Source: Echinococcus granulosus (lineage: Eukaryota; Platyhelminthes; Cestoda; Cyclophyllidea; Taeniidae). Taken from it: a stretch of DNA of 64,000 nt. Shown here piece by piece: positions 12,918-24,660 of this stretch. Location of the stretch: NCBI RefSeq assembly GCF_000524195.1, contig NW_020170438.1, positions 186,001 to 250,000 of the forward strand. Reading direction: 5' to 3'. Made by a program: the position numbers and the translations under genes. The notes beneath the pieces are model-generated. The model worked only from the letters and a program-made list of their open reading frames with translations. It was not told the DNA's origin and ran no database searches. Within the stretch, counting starts at the first letter, position 1. Every line of letters starts with the position of its first letter.

Positions 12918-12979
12918 ATGGATACCGAGGAGTACACCAGTGAGGAGTTTTACGGCATCCTGGGGGCACCAATCCGCAA
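12918..12979 (+). CDS. First coding exon, J-domain-like N-terminus
   Basis: An ATG in the context AACATGG opens a 20-codon frame plus two bases (phase 2) that ends exactly at a consensus donor, AA followed by GTAAGTT. The segment EEFYGILGA resembles the first helix region of DnaJ J domains, typically (F/Y)Y-x-(I/L)LG. DNAJC12 and DNAJC24 also begin their J domain within the first 20-30 residues. J-domain proteins activate Hsp70 through an HPD motif in the next helix. I did not find an exon encoding HPD downstream in this window, so the assignment stays tentative. The GC-rich island at about 11.1-11.5 kb is a plausible promoter and first exon for it. Confidence 0.4.
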
Positions 12980-15900
12980 GTAAGTTATTCGGACAATGCC
13001 AACCATACTAAATAATTTGCGAAAAATTCTTCCGTCTTTCTGTCAAAATGCAAAAAAAATTTTAATCAAAAATTTGTATAGTTGTTGCGTTGGAAAGCAT
13101 AAAGTCAAATATGTCTCCAAGTTTATGCAATAAATATGCTTTCAGAAGTTGTAAAAACCAAGTTACGGATATAAGTGGATATTTACTTAATTCCGCAAAT
13201 CTAAAGTCGACATTTCTTAATGTCAGTTTGCAAGGGTAATTCGAAAACAATAAAAAACTGCAAAACCAGATTTATTAGCGTTCTAACTAAAGAAATTAAG
13301 CAATTTTACTACCAGCCACTTAAATTTGAGCTTTTGATTCTAAGCTAAAGATCCATTTAAATTAACCAAAGATAACCTTAGGGTTAGGTTAAGTTATTCC
13401 AGTTTTGTACAGGACCTAGGTTTGTGATGAGTGATTTGAAACAGTTTTTCCAGTTTGACGCAAGTATTTTGAACCATCCTGCGTAACGTTTTCGGTGCTC
13501 AATACCTCGCTAATGTAAGTTCGTTAGCCAAATGCGCAACAAAAGGAGGTAGAGTTTTAAACAACAACGGATTTGCATAGTGAGGGGTAGAATTAAATAA
13601 AAGTTAGGTCACAAAGATCAGGAATTACTAGGTACAGAGAGAAAAAAGTAAGTAAATTATGGCAAGTCAAGTGTGGATTTCTATCACTTTTACAATAGGT
13701 TAGAGCATTTTTGATGGAATTTTTAAGATTTCGGTATTTTGGTTCCTTTTGTTTCTTCTAGAAGAGCTGAAATATAGGCGGAACAACAACCGGTCTTTAC
13801 TCAATCGCCTTTGAGTCTGTAACACTCTAGAGTAAAGATGCCCACGTTGGAAGTATGAATTAAGCTCTGCTTAATTCTATGCTTTGTAGGATATGAGGTG
13901 GTCCTCCTTCTTCTCTCATGGAGTCAAAACTAGGGAATAAAGGCAAATGAGATGCGGATATCACTTGGACTACAATTCTAACACTAGTCCGATGATAATA
14001 AAAGTTTTGAAAACTTCATGAAGTTTTTTTAAAGCGAAAAACACTGGGTTTTTATACAAGAACAGTTAATGAAACACGTGAAATTTCACAAGTGAATACA
14101 GCAAAGTATCAGTTGCAAGTACCCAATTTATTACCAAGAGAACAAATAAATTGTCATTGGATTTTATTTTTACCAGATACATTCACTTAAGTTGTTCAAA
14201 TGGCAGTTAAGGTTGAAATTTTGCAATGTTCAAGTTATTTAGCGCATTACAATTTCCAAAAGGGGAATTTTGCACTGATTTTTATTGCCCCAAAATTATA
14301 ATACACAACATTTTGATTAAAATAATTATAATGAGGTCAAAAATATAACTAGAATACACAGTTTTAGAAATCAAATCTTCCACTGATTAAATTAAACAAA
14401 ACCCATTTTGCTTGTTGGAAGAGAGTACGGTTTGTACATGTAATTTGTACTTGTAAACGATATGCACTTATTTATAAGTAACAATTAAATATGAAATGTG
14501 CAAATTTAATATTTAAAACTGCAAAGCACTATAATTGTAAAACTTTTGGCATATTTGTCTTTTTGGAGTGATTTGGATGACTTGGATTCATTTCTTCAGC
14601 AATGAAGCTAGAAATGGAAGTACTTTAGTTAGTTCAGCAAAGATATTTCACTCTAATTTAGCTTAAGCCGAAAAATATTATGTAGCCGTAAGTCTAATCA
14701 ACGGGATGAGGCTCACAAATGGTTTTACTCCCTCATTCAACCAGTTTTTTGGAACAGTAAAGCAAAAATGAAGTTTCCATTTGTTTAGGTAAAGCATAGT
14801 CGTTTGCTTTTACATTTTGGAAGGCTAAATCCTAAGATGTTGCGTATTGCTACGGCAACGAGACTGAGAGTGATTTAGTAAAGGGTTCACGTTCATCATT
14901 GTGATGAAAATGGTCAGCGCTTTCGTAAAGCCACGCACAATTATTAATTTCTACCGCAAATCTGCTGATCATTTTGGATCCAAAAAAAGTATTTAAAGCA
15001 ACGTTTCTTTTTTTTTAAACTGCTTATAAAAATTTGTCAAAAATTGCATCCTGGTAAACTTTTGGTGAAAAAATCTACTTATGACAGGCAATAATTTTTG
15101 GTTGTGCGGAGGAATAGAATGGTGTAACTTCTAGCTAATCAAAGGGTTCACTGGAAAATTAGGAGGCAATACCGATTATACTTTATTAATAAGGCAAAAC
15201 TGGGATATTTTGCTCAAAAATGCCCTACCAAGTCAATGTTCTGCATCACTTGTGGCAATACACCTCAATGTTCTCCTTCATATTCGAGGAACTTTTAGCA
15301 AATTTTGCCACTTTGCAATGCGCTTCCTGCCTTTTCATTTCGCGTTTTTGTCCCTCACTACTGTTATTTTAGTTTTCATGAATTTTTACTCAAAATATTT
15401 CCGAGTTTATGATTGGCCCATTTTACATTTATTTGTACATAGTTCCTCATCCACCGTCGACACAAAGTTGGACTTTCTCTTAGAATACTTTGATCAAAGC
15501 TTAGTTGTGGTCTCAGTTGTGATTACTTTTTCTCCGTGTAAAAGCACGTACATGCCTTATCAGGCATACAGTAGTCTAAGTAGGTCACAATTCGCCCACT
15601 ATCTTAAATAAAGTAAAATGGTATATACAGCCTCTCCATCTGTGCCAACATCTTAAGAACGTGTCGATTTGGCCATGCTTGTGTTTTCCTGAGTCTTCTG
15701 GAAGAACTTAAAGATGCACAAGTAAAATAATCCTCCCTAATAATTAATTTTTGTGGTGTTTTGGGGCCTGATTTAGGCTCTTTATTGATAGTGGTAATAA
15801 GTGAACTTAAAAAATAGGGAAGAACCATGATTCTATTGGCCAGCCTCTAAAAATGAAATTCACAAAAGGAGTTCTACTGGTGTAAATAGCTAAATTTGCT

Positions 15901-18900
15901 GACATTCACTGTAAAATAGAAGCAAACTTTTATAATTTCTCAATTAGTAGTGTGGTGAGCTCAAATTTAAACGCATTTTAAGTTAGGCTTGAAAAAAGCT
16001 GACAGCCTTAAATGGTGTTTTAGATCCCATTCCTTAATTTTTAGGGCAACTTTTCCAGGGCAATCCTTTAGCAGAGTTTTGTTTGGTCTTTAGCATCAAC
16101 TCATGAACCAATCCTGGCAAAACGTATGGGATTCACTACTACTAGGTAATATATTTATTTATGACCCGCTTTTACATTATAATAGATCTTGTTTAAAAAT
16201 TTATTGCCTAGATCAGGAATGACGAGCAAAGGAATAACAGGACTCTGCAATAAAGCTATATTTTTGCGAATTGTCGCCTGACCACTCCGATTCTTCACTC
16301 TCCACAGGCCATACCAGCACCTTGGCAAAGGAGTTTTCTGATCTTGCTTATATTCTCCCAGTGATTCTACATACTACTAAGAACTATTCTGAGTTGATGC
16401 TGCTTAAAACAGCCTTAGCGATAACTCGGTTCCAGATTTAAGGAAGAGGTGTCAGTAGAAAAAATATAACTAGGCGCCAGTGCTTGGTTACATAAAAAAT
16501 ATTTGTTACTTCGTCTTAATGCAGTATTAGCTGTGATTTTAACTACAGAGATTAAACCTAGTATTTTTCGTAATACAATTGTCGCTGCATATGATATTAT
16601 AATAGAATGGAGTACAAAAAAGGTTAAAAATTTTCACTTCCATTTGCTCTACAAAACAGGTGTCAAATTTAAATTTAGAATTACATTGGTAGTGAAATAT
16701 TATTTTTGAAGTACATATAAGTTAAGCCTAAGAAAAACTATTAACGCTTTGACGTTTTTACAAACTGTGAAATGGTCCTTCCAATTGGACTGTAGTTGGA
16801 GCACTTCAAAGGTGATTTAAAAAGCTAAATTTGAAAGCAACGAACGGTTTTGAAATTTGCAAGAGTGTTTAAAATATTTATAACCACAAAAAATTTTTTG
16901 AGTTAATTAACACAAACTTAACATGAATGGCCACAAAAGGACCCGTTGATTATGTATTCTACCACGAAAGAAGCCACTAAGATCGCAAACGTGTAATGCT
17001 TTCTAAAAAACATTTTAGCATAAGCAGAAAGGAAAATATTGCTGATTGTATCATAGCCCATCAAAAAAATCTCAACTTGCTGTTGCAAAATACTATGAAA
17101 AGCAATTAAGCATTGGTGTTGTACGGTCTCCCAGCCCAGAGCAGAGCAGTAGAAATTTCTCACAAATAACAAAAATTTATTTGACTCGATGCCTGTCAGT
17201 TTTGTAGCAATAAAATAATCAAAATCCTAGAATGATTTAGTACTAATATCAAAAAAGGAAATTTTTACAAATAAAAACGTTTTTAAAATTAAATATTTTT
17301 CTTAATCCTTGTACTATTTTAAATAGGACATATAAATGCTTTTAACTATTTTTTAGTAAGCTACAATTTTTAACGGAATTTAAGTCAATTTTTTCCCTCA
17401 TTTTGACATTTGCTTTGCTAAGGCTACCGAAATTTGATGCAAAATAATTTTTACTGCATCATAGTAGTAACAAAGAGAGATTGGTATTCAAAATATTCAG
17501 TACTCATTAATTTACATGAAACCATTTTTTCCAAAAGGGTTTCCACAGCCTTAAGTGATATTCCTTCCTTCCATTCAGATTCACGGAGGACTGTTGGATA
17601 CACCCTATTAGAGCTTATAAAAATCATTATTTTATTTGTAAAAAAAGGTTTTAATAATAGTTTTTTCCTTTTTGGTAGACAGGCGGTATTGCTTATTCCA
17701 GTTCTGGCCTGCCGTCTATATAGATACTAAAGCTTTATACTCCTCACTGTACTTAATAAAAATACAGAATTATCTTTTATTCCTAAAAATGCATCTTTTG
17801 GAAAAGCCACATTAAGGAATAACAAGAATGTAACGGGCTATTTATCTCTGGGATTTTTAGTCAAATCGTTTCGTAATAAAAGGTCAGCATAAGAAATGTA
17901 AATAGTCATTTTGATTATTGTATTTCTTGAAGTTGATCTGACATTTCAAAAGGTAGTTATTACAATCTGTCTTTTAAATACTGACCATACCCTTCTTTAG
18001 AGTAGACCTGTAATAACATTAAAATTAACAACAATAATGACAGGAGGAGATTTATATATCTACTGACTTTTGTGAGGTGTCTCTTCTTCAGCTTTTTTAT
18101 CTTTTATTGATCGCCGTGGAAACTGTGACATCCCCTTTTCGCCTAAGCTCATAGGCTATAAATTTCCACCAATTCATTTTCAATTTAATGGGGCTACTGT
18201 CAAAAAAAAACCAACTTAAGTAATAAGACAAATTAGAATGATCTGCATAAGCGATGCAGAACCGTGATGTTGTCCTACATAAAGTCCATTGTGTTCATAA
18301 TTAATGAGTCCATGAAAAGGACTTCGCAGTTCCCGTTGTCGTTTAAATGAGAGAGCCTTGACAAATTAAAAAGATCACTTTGTTTTATTTAAATTACGAA
18401 TATTTAGAGGGCATTATCATTATTTAACTTAATAAAACAATGGGTTGTCGAGTAACATAGCAAAGCAGCCAAAAATTTCGGTTTACTCACGACTGAAGTG
18501 TCTCAAAATTGGGTAGAAATTTCCAAAATTTTAGCATCAACTTTATCAACCCTTCATTTTAATTGAACTATGAATGGTAGCAGTAAGAAAAAGCCCAAAA
18601 TAGCTAGCTTTTTATGGAAAAAACCCGATAAACTGTGAACTAAAAGTGCGTCAATGCCTTAACCACAAAATGTCATCATAATTGTCAACAGTTGTAGCAG
18701 TTCTTTCTCTCCTTAACGGGCTGTTGCACAGAAACATTTACTTTTTCATTTATTTGAAAAAAAAGATTCTTATATTCATAATTGCAAAAAGGATTCCTGC
18801 TAAAATTTCTGATTAAGCCTACTGCATGTCGTTTTTGCGTTGGAAGGGTTTCGTAGTCGAAATTAGCGCGTTAGATACACACATCACATAAATGCGACAT

Positions 18901-20617
18901 GTGTGATACGCCATTCCCTAATAACTGGTAAAGACTAATTGCCTCGCAGGTAGCTTGACTTAAAAATGAAAACAAAAGAGAGGCTCTTCCTTTGGAACTA
19001 ATTATATTCCGCGATTTTAGTAACAGTGTCTTAAACGGAACAAATATTTTGAATTGGGATGGTCGATTGTCCTCTACGACTTACCTTGAAAACGAACGTG
19101 GTAAAGAGACCACTTCGCTTTTAGCAATCGGGGTAGAATCAGTTAGGGTTTTTTGGTTCTGAAGCAAAAATGTTTATTAAATAGGGAGTCTTTAAAGTCG
19201 GTTACCATTATATTCAACGTTGTTTCTGGTTATCCGTCCATTAGCAACTGAAACGGGGGATGATTCACAAACTGCGGGCTTATTAATCTAGGTAAAGAAG
19301 TGTTTGACGCTGCGTCAGACAGAGCAAGACTATTCATTAAGTTAACTTTTTATTTTGTAAATTTAATTTGTCAATTTGCAAAGAGCGAACTACTTTGGGA
19401 ACTGTCTTTTAAAATTGTTGATGAACTTAGGTAAAATTTGAACAAAGCTGCACATTCGAAAAATGTGGGAGAGCAGCAAGTAGTCTGAGTTCTGAATACT
19501 TTTATGCACTTCAACGACAACTGGCGATTTAAAATGATATTCTACTGACACTTGATTTTGGAAGTACATGTTCCCGACAGGAGCACTCAACATTTGCCCT
19601 GATTGTATACAAACTCAGCGCAGAATCATATGTACTAGAATCAGTGTAGTTTGTCCTCAGAAGTTCTTGAAAACGCTACCTCTGCTGATGACCAGCTCAT
19701 TGAAACTTGCACGTTGTCTTGCTGACTGTTTCTGCTTAAATTCGGTGCCATAGTTACAGTAGAAAATGACATTTAATTTTAGACTGATTAATAATGAAAA
19801 CGAGTATAAACATTCAAATCTAATAAAGAAAGTACGATTAATTCTTAAAATGCTTTTATTGTAAGTAAACTTTAATGTAATTCTGGTGAGTTGAAGTGGG
19901 CTAAAACACCACATTTTTGTTCATTTACTTTCGTCCTATTGCCCGTTTTTTTTGTATTAATGAGATCAACCCGAATTCAACATTTAGTTTGAAGGCTGTG
20001 AAGTAAAGACAAAAATTTTTGCCTGCTTAAGGCAAAAGAGAACCGGATTTTTCAAGGTCTATTAGTAAGCTTTAACGCATGTTCGAAACAACCAGGTCTG
20101 ACCATGCGCCAGTAATTTCGGCACTGTTCAAGCCAGAAATTTATCCTAATGCCGCTTTAAGAAGCATCAACTTGAATCCAAAGTTTCATGACTATTCTGC
20201 AAAGAAAGTGGTCTGTCTTAAAATTATGTATTCTTAGGGTTCCAATTTTGCAGTGACCATTATTAATTCTGCTTTGATTTATAAAAATTTGGCATTTTAG
20301 GATTGCCTCAAACTCATTGAAAAAATTGTTTGACCTAAGTAAAACTTTTCATGGTAATAAGTTCATCATCTACCACACAACACGACAATCAAAGGTGTTA
20401 CTTTATACCAATTTTTCAGCAGTAATCAACCCATCTTAATCATTTTCTTTGTCAAATCATGATAAGAAATTAGAATACGAAGAGTGATCCAAACAAAATA
20501 AGACTGTTTGCTTACAATAGGTCTCGATCAGTGAGTAGACTTATAGATGATTTCGGTTCTTAAGACCCAAGTGTGTCCGCTTATTTGCCCCCTGCATGTC
20601 CTTCTGTTCCTCCACAG
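12980..20617. other. 7.6 kb AT-rich stretch, intron or intergenic
   Basis: I see no convincing exon. The longest open stretch (plus, 15210-15611, 133 codons) starts on TTG and is within what chance allows in sequence of this composition. An acceptor-like CTCCACAG before 16310 is followed by about 45 open codons in one frame, without a donor or a recognisable product. Confidence 0.4.
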
Positions 20618-20753
20618 TTCATTTTGCAAGCATTGTGCCCCTGATCGCAGTCGATTGGACACCCACGGCGCCTTGCGTTTGTCACACCCGGGTTTTCCCC
20701 TACCTACATACATACCTCCATGCCGTCTACAATGCCCATCAAAGAGCGGATAG
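20618..20753 (+). CDS. Possible GC-rich terminal exon with four cysteines
   Basis: A good acceptor (TTCTGTTCCTCCACAG) precedes 20618. The frame that takes one base to complete the previous codon runs 44 codons to TAG at 20751. The peptide begins SFCKHC, has two further cysteines (C-x-x-C, then C-x4-C), and is rich in Pro and Leu. It stands out by GC content from its AT-rich surroundings. Its phase fits the donor at 12979, but a 7.6 kb intron and a product of only about 65 residues make that link weak. A second frame is also open here, so the frame is not certain. Confidence 0.25.
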
Positions 20754-22624
20754 CTAAACCCTCTGCTCTAGTGCAATTCTGCGGCGTCTTTTGCCTCGAT
20801 TAGATAAATTTATGCTCGTCTGCATATAAAACTGGCCTACCAGACGCACCTAGTAAGAATGACATTCCCGTTTTCCTCCTTTCTCCGAGAAGAATAAAGG
20901 AATACGTTAACTCGATAAAGGTACATCAATTTTCTTGTAGGCTAAATTCTGTAAATAAACCTGAATTTCTGATCGAGAAGATACTTCTAAACCAATAATC
21001 TAGTAATTACCATGGATGTGGAATTAGTGGATGTTCTGTGGTTAAAAGTGGGTAAAGAGTTGCAAAGAAACCTCTTATTCAAATATAGACTGTGTGCATA
21101 TACCAGGAATCTAATTTCTGGATTATGTGAGTAAAGAGACCACACTATTGACCTTTTCATCTGTCAGGAATAACTTATGAACGTGTAAATTATCCTCTTA
21201 TCCTACAACTATTTCTAAAATAAAGGTGCTTCCGTTGAAATCAAATGAATTGGCTGTATGAAGGAGTTTTACTGGAATGAGGTACAGCCTGTACTGTTAC
21301 CCATTATTCCCAATGGGAGATGTTTCAAAATTAGTTGGTAAGGAATTTTGGTCCACTTCCCTAGTAATACATTAAAGAATGTCTGCTCAGGATTAAGATG
21401 AAGTTTTTGTCATTTGTTTCTTATTTACTTATCAGACGAATCGACAAAAGTTGTAGTTTAAAAGTAGTGTGATATAAAAAAGTTTAATCATGGTTTCCGA
21501 ACTTTAGCTCAAGATCGTCACTTTTAGTATATAAGGATTATTTATCAGAAAATGTTTTAACACCATTAAATTTCCATAACATTGTTGATTCTTGATATTG
21601 CTGAAGAATTTATTTTCTTTAAAGAGGTCAGAATTCGAATCAAATAGGTGGATTTTACAAGTTCGTTCAAAGACCACAAAAAAAGCCTTGAAAGGCGATT
21701 TCAGCTTTGCAGAATTTTTCACAGCTAGTTAAAGAATTTCCTATTTACTCCGCATTGTTAGAAATATCGTCAAAAGGTAAGTCAGCAGACTCCATTTACC
21801 TTTTTACTTATAAGATACTGGTAAGTAAAGAGTTGGATAATATAGGAGAAAGGAAGAGTCCTACCGATTGGTTTAAACCATGCAAAGACAAAAAAAGTAT
21901 AAAAGCGGCCTTTTTTATAAAAGAGACTTAAAATTAAAAGGTAGGAAAATTTTTTCAGACAGAAATCTCTGCTGATCCTAAGTGAACAGTCCAAATACTT
22001 TTGTACTTTTTTGCTGTAATATTCATTCGCTGATTCTTCATCCGCGTGTGAATTGGACATTTTTTATTCTACCACCGATTTACTATTTAATCCAGTGATA
22101 ATTCGACGCGGTTTTTGCGTCGAATAAGTCAATTAGTGATTCAGACGAATTTAAAACACAGAGTTACACAGAATGCTCCATCTGCTGAACAAATTGCACC
22201 GATATAAAGTGAATCCTTTATTTATCTTAAAATGGTGTCAAATTTTGCCATTAAAGTGCAAGAAAAGTGTTTAAAGAAAGTAACTTTTCTCAAATGGGGT
22301 TTCGTATTGAAGGAAAAAACCTAAATGAAAAATTGCTGTTAGCACAATATTATTTAAATTTCGTTTTTAAAAGAGTTTTGTTAGAGTTTGAACGCAAAAT
22401 TCTTATAACCGTTATCATATTATTTGACGAATCCGCCTACGACTCCAAAAATGATATTTTCAACTTTACAGTTTAGTTTTATAAGTATAACGTGTTGCCG
22501 CGAAAGTCAATATGATCACAACTTCCAAATGAAAATACCGGTAATAAAAACAACATACTAAGAAACCCATTCCATCACTTCAAAAATCGTCCATGCCAAA
22601 TCCATTAAATAAAAAAGTCAGTGG
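20754..22624. other. Non-coding stretch downstream of the 589-aa gene
   Basis: AT-rich sequence with small chance ORFs. It contains a perfect hairpin at 22101-22125 and an AATAAA on the minus strand near 22217, about 400 nt past the stop of the minus-strand gene, which could serve as its poly(A) signal. Confidence 0.4.
22101..22125. other. Perfect 9-bp hairpin (ATTCGACGC / GCGTCGAAT, 7-nt loop)
   Basis: ATTCGACGC is followed by the loop GGTTTTT and then its exact complement. Such a GC-containing stem is unusual in this AT-rich stretch. Its function is unknown; it is too short for a typical microRNA precursor by itself. Confidence 0.7.
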
Positions 22625-24394
22625 CTACGACTGGATAAACTCACGAATGACATAAGAACCTCCTGTTGATTGGAGACGATAGGGGTGGTGTAATCCAGAC
22701 ACCGTTTCACTTCCCAGTCTGCCTTGCGGTGGATACCAATCCTTCACCTCTTCCTCCTCATAAATGTATGCAGGACGCCGCGGGTCGCTGAGAAAGGAAG
22801 AGTGCCGTTCCCATCGCGGCGAATAGAACGCCTCGTCTACCGAGCGTCCGCGCCTCAGTCTACCTGCCCCTCCGCCTAACCTCCACTTACGCCACTCTCC
22901 TGCCGTAGTTGATGGCTCTGGTGTCATTAGAAAAACATCTGTCCTTGGTGTGGATGTAATCATCCTCGCCTCGGAGTACATCCTTTTCGCTGGTGGTGGT
23001 GGTACCGCTAGTGGTAGTCGCAGTGATGAAAAATGAGCAAGTGGAGCATTCTTTTTCGGCAGTGGAGGTGGCGTCGTGACTGATGTCAGGGGCTCAGGCG
23101 GTGGCGGACGTCGTTTTGCTGGTGCCGGAGCCTCCTCTATCGCCATCCATGTCGGTGGTGTGGGTTCCGAAGACATTCTTTTTAACCGCCGTCGTCGGAT
23201 ATGTCGTTGCGCGAGGTCGCACTGGTGCACTGGCATCAGGCCGGTCTCCATGCATCTGTAGGGGCACCCGCTGCAGTAAAAATAGGGACTTATCACTGAG
23301 GGAGAAGCTGGTAGAGCGACTCCACTACGCAGCGAGCATGGATGTGGTGGTGGCAGTGAAGGACGCTCACACCAACAGGGAGCTTCGAATCTTCGCCTGC
23401 GAAGATGCTCCACTACTGCTACCGCCATCGACTCTGCTTCCACTCTTTCCCTATTGTTTTCTTCCTCATTTTCAGCATTTTCCTCCTCCATATAAATTGT
23501 TGGAAAAGGGTGGTCAAAAAAGCTGGTAGCTTTAGGACAGGATGCGCGCCCATAGCGCCCATAGAAGAGGCCCCGATTTTGAGGATAGAGGGTGCGTTGC
23601 ATGTTAAGCGTCTCCATAGAAGCAGCCCAATCAGGACCAATGTCATAAGAGACCTCCATGCTACTTCGCTGGCGAGATATGAGAGGTCGGGGAGCACTTG
23701 ACCAGTTTCTGCAAGCCCAATCCGGCACATAAGTACTGCAGAAGTTGGCATATCTTGACATTGGTCCTTCCCCTGAAACAACAATCGTGGTAGCATAAGG
23801 TGGAGGCCATCGACAGCTTTTTGGTTTGGGAGAGACGTCAGAAGCATGCGGTGTAAAAGGCTGAGGCGGTGGCTGTCTACACACGCCTGGTGTTTGCTCA
23901 GCCGTAGTAATGGAGAGTGACGCTCGCTGTCGAGACCCCGCTTCCTCTGAGTTGGGACTATTCGCTTCACGGCTGGTCACATAGTCCATTGACGAGATTC
24001 CCGAGTCTTGAGTACGCACAGTGCCGGGTTTAAGAAAACTTGAGCTCTGAGTGGACGACTCACCGAGATTTTTTGACATTAAACTGCCAGAGGAGAGCGC
24101 CTCCTTATCCTGCGATAGATGCCCTCGCCTCGCGGCAGCTCTCGCTGCCAACGTCCACAGACGCCTCCGACGTTGACTAGGCATTCGACTAAAGGACTGT
24201 ACCTCAGCGCGTGAGGTGCTAACTACCTCAGCTTCAATTTTCGTGGCTATGGTGGTGGTTGAGAGATCGAAATCCACGCCTGGGCGCTCCATTCGGTGTG
24301 TGTGAGGTCGTCGGGTACGTCCAATAGTGGTAGCGGTGGTGGTGCCGACGCTGGTGCTCCAACTGCTTTCACCGACGTTGGGGTTATTTGACAT
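22625..24394 (-). CDS. Uncharacterised Pro/Ser/Arg-rich protein, 589 aa, single exon
   Basis: This is an uninterrupted ATG-to-stop frame of 589 codons, far longer than chance allows. An in-frame TGA lies a short way upstream of the ATG, which supports this start. There is no signal peptide or membrane segment. Visible features in order: Thr-rich N-terminus with basic patches (RRRRLW near 76-80); DSGISS at 130-135, which fits the DSGxxS beta-TrCP phosphodegron pattern; a polar low-complexity middle; an acidic EEENAENEEENN run at 303-314; seven cysteines between 340 and 392 spaced C-x-C-x10-C-x20-C-x2-C-x3-C-x10-C, with H390 next to the last; proline stretches (PPPLPKK near 442-448, PPPP near 430 and 465) that look like SH3 or WW ligands; and an acidic YEEEEV near 545. 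It looks like a largely disordered regulatory or scaffold protein. I do not recognise the family. Frames open on the opposite strand here are shadows of its codon bias. Confidence 0.75.
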   Translation of the reverse strand: MSNNPNVGESSWSTSVGTTTATTIGRTRRPHTHRMERPGVDFDLSTTTIATKIEAEVVSTSRAEVQSFSRMPSQRRRRLWTLAARAAARRGHLSQDKEALSSGSLMSKNLGESSTQSSSFLKPGTVRTQDSGISSMDYVTSREANSPNSEEAGSRQRASLSITTAEQTPGVCRQPPPQPFTPHASDVSPKPKSCRWPPPYATTIVVSGEGPMSRYANFCSTYVPDWACRNWSSAPRPLISRQRSSMEVSYDIGPDWAASMETLNMQRTLYPQNRGLFYGRYGRASCPKATSFFDHPFPTIYMEEENAENEEENNRERVEAESMAVAVVEHLRRRRFEAPCWCERPSLPPPHPCSLRSGVALPASPSVISPYFYCSGCPYRCMETGLMPVHQCDLAQRHIRRRRLKRMSSEPTPPTWMAIEEAPAPAKRRPPPPEPLTSVTTPPPLPKKNAPLAHFSSLRLPLAVPPPPAKRMYSEARMITSTPRTDVFLMTPEPSTTAGEWRKWRLGGGAGRLRRGRSVDEAFYSPRWERHSSFLSDPRRPAYIYEEEEVKDWYPPQGRLGSETVSGLHHPYRLQSTGGSYVIREFIQS

Positions 24395-24660
24395 CCTGCT
24401 GGACAGGACCCGTGTGTCTGGGGATCAAAGAAGGACTTTTAAAGGGCGTCATGGGCTACTCTCGCTAAGCGAGCATCCAGCGTCGGCTTAATGACTGTGT
24501 GTCGTGCGTGGATAAATGGGTGAGTGAGTAGCAAGGCGATTTAAGCAGCCAACTAACCAGCCAGGCAGGCTGCGAGTGAGTGAGTGCGGACGTGTGTGTA
24601 TGTCACTGTAATATGATTGGTAAGAGGCGCAGACGCTAAAGTGATGACAAAATTTTGCGA
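24395..24660 (-). promoter_or_regulatory. Probable promoter/5' UTR of the 589-aa gene
   Basis: GC-richer DNA directly upstream of the ATG, with a CCAAT box on the minus strand at 24616-24620 and GAGT-type simple repeats. CTCGCTAAGCGAG at 24461-24473 is a perfect 6-bp inverted repeat with a one-base centre. An AG with a short pyrimidine run ends just before the ATG, so a spliced or trans-spliced leader is possible. Confidence 0.4.

Noticed and set aside
15210..15611. 133-codon plus-strand open frame
   Set aside because: Starts on TTG, no motif, AT-rich, and its length is within chance for this much sequence.
23076..23970. Several open frames on both strands inside the 589-aa gene
   Set aside because: They are shorter than, and fully contained in, the 589-codon frame, which has an ATG and an upstream stop.
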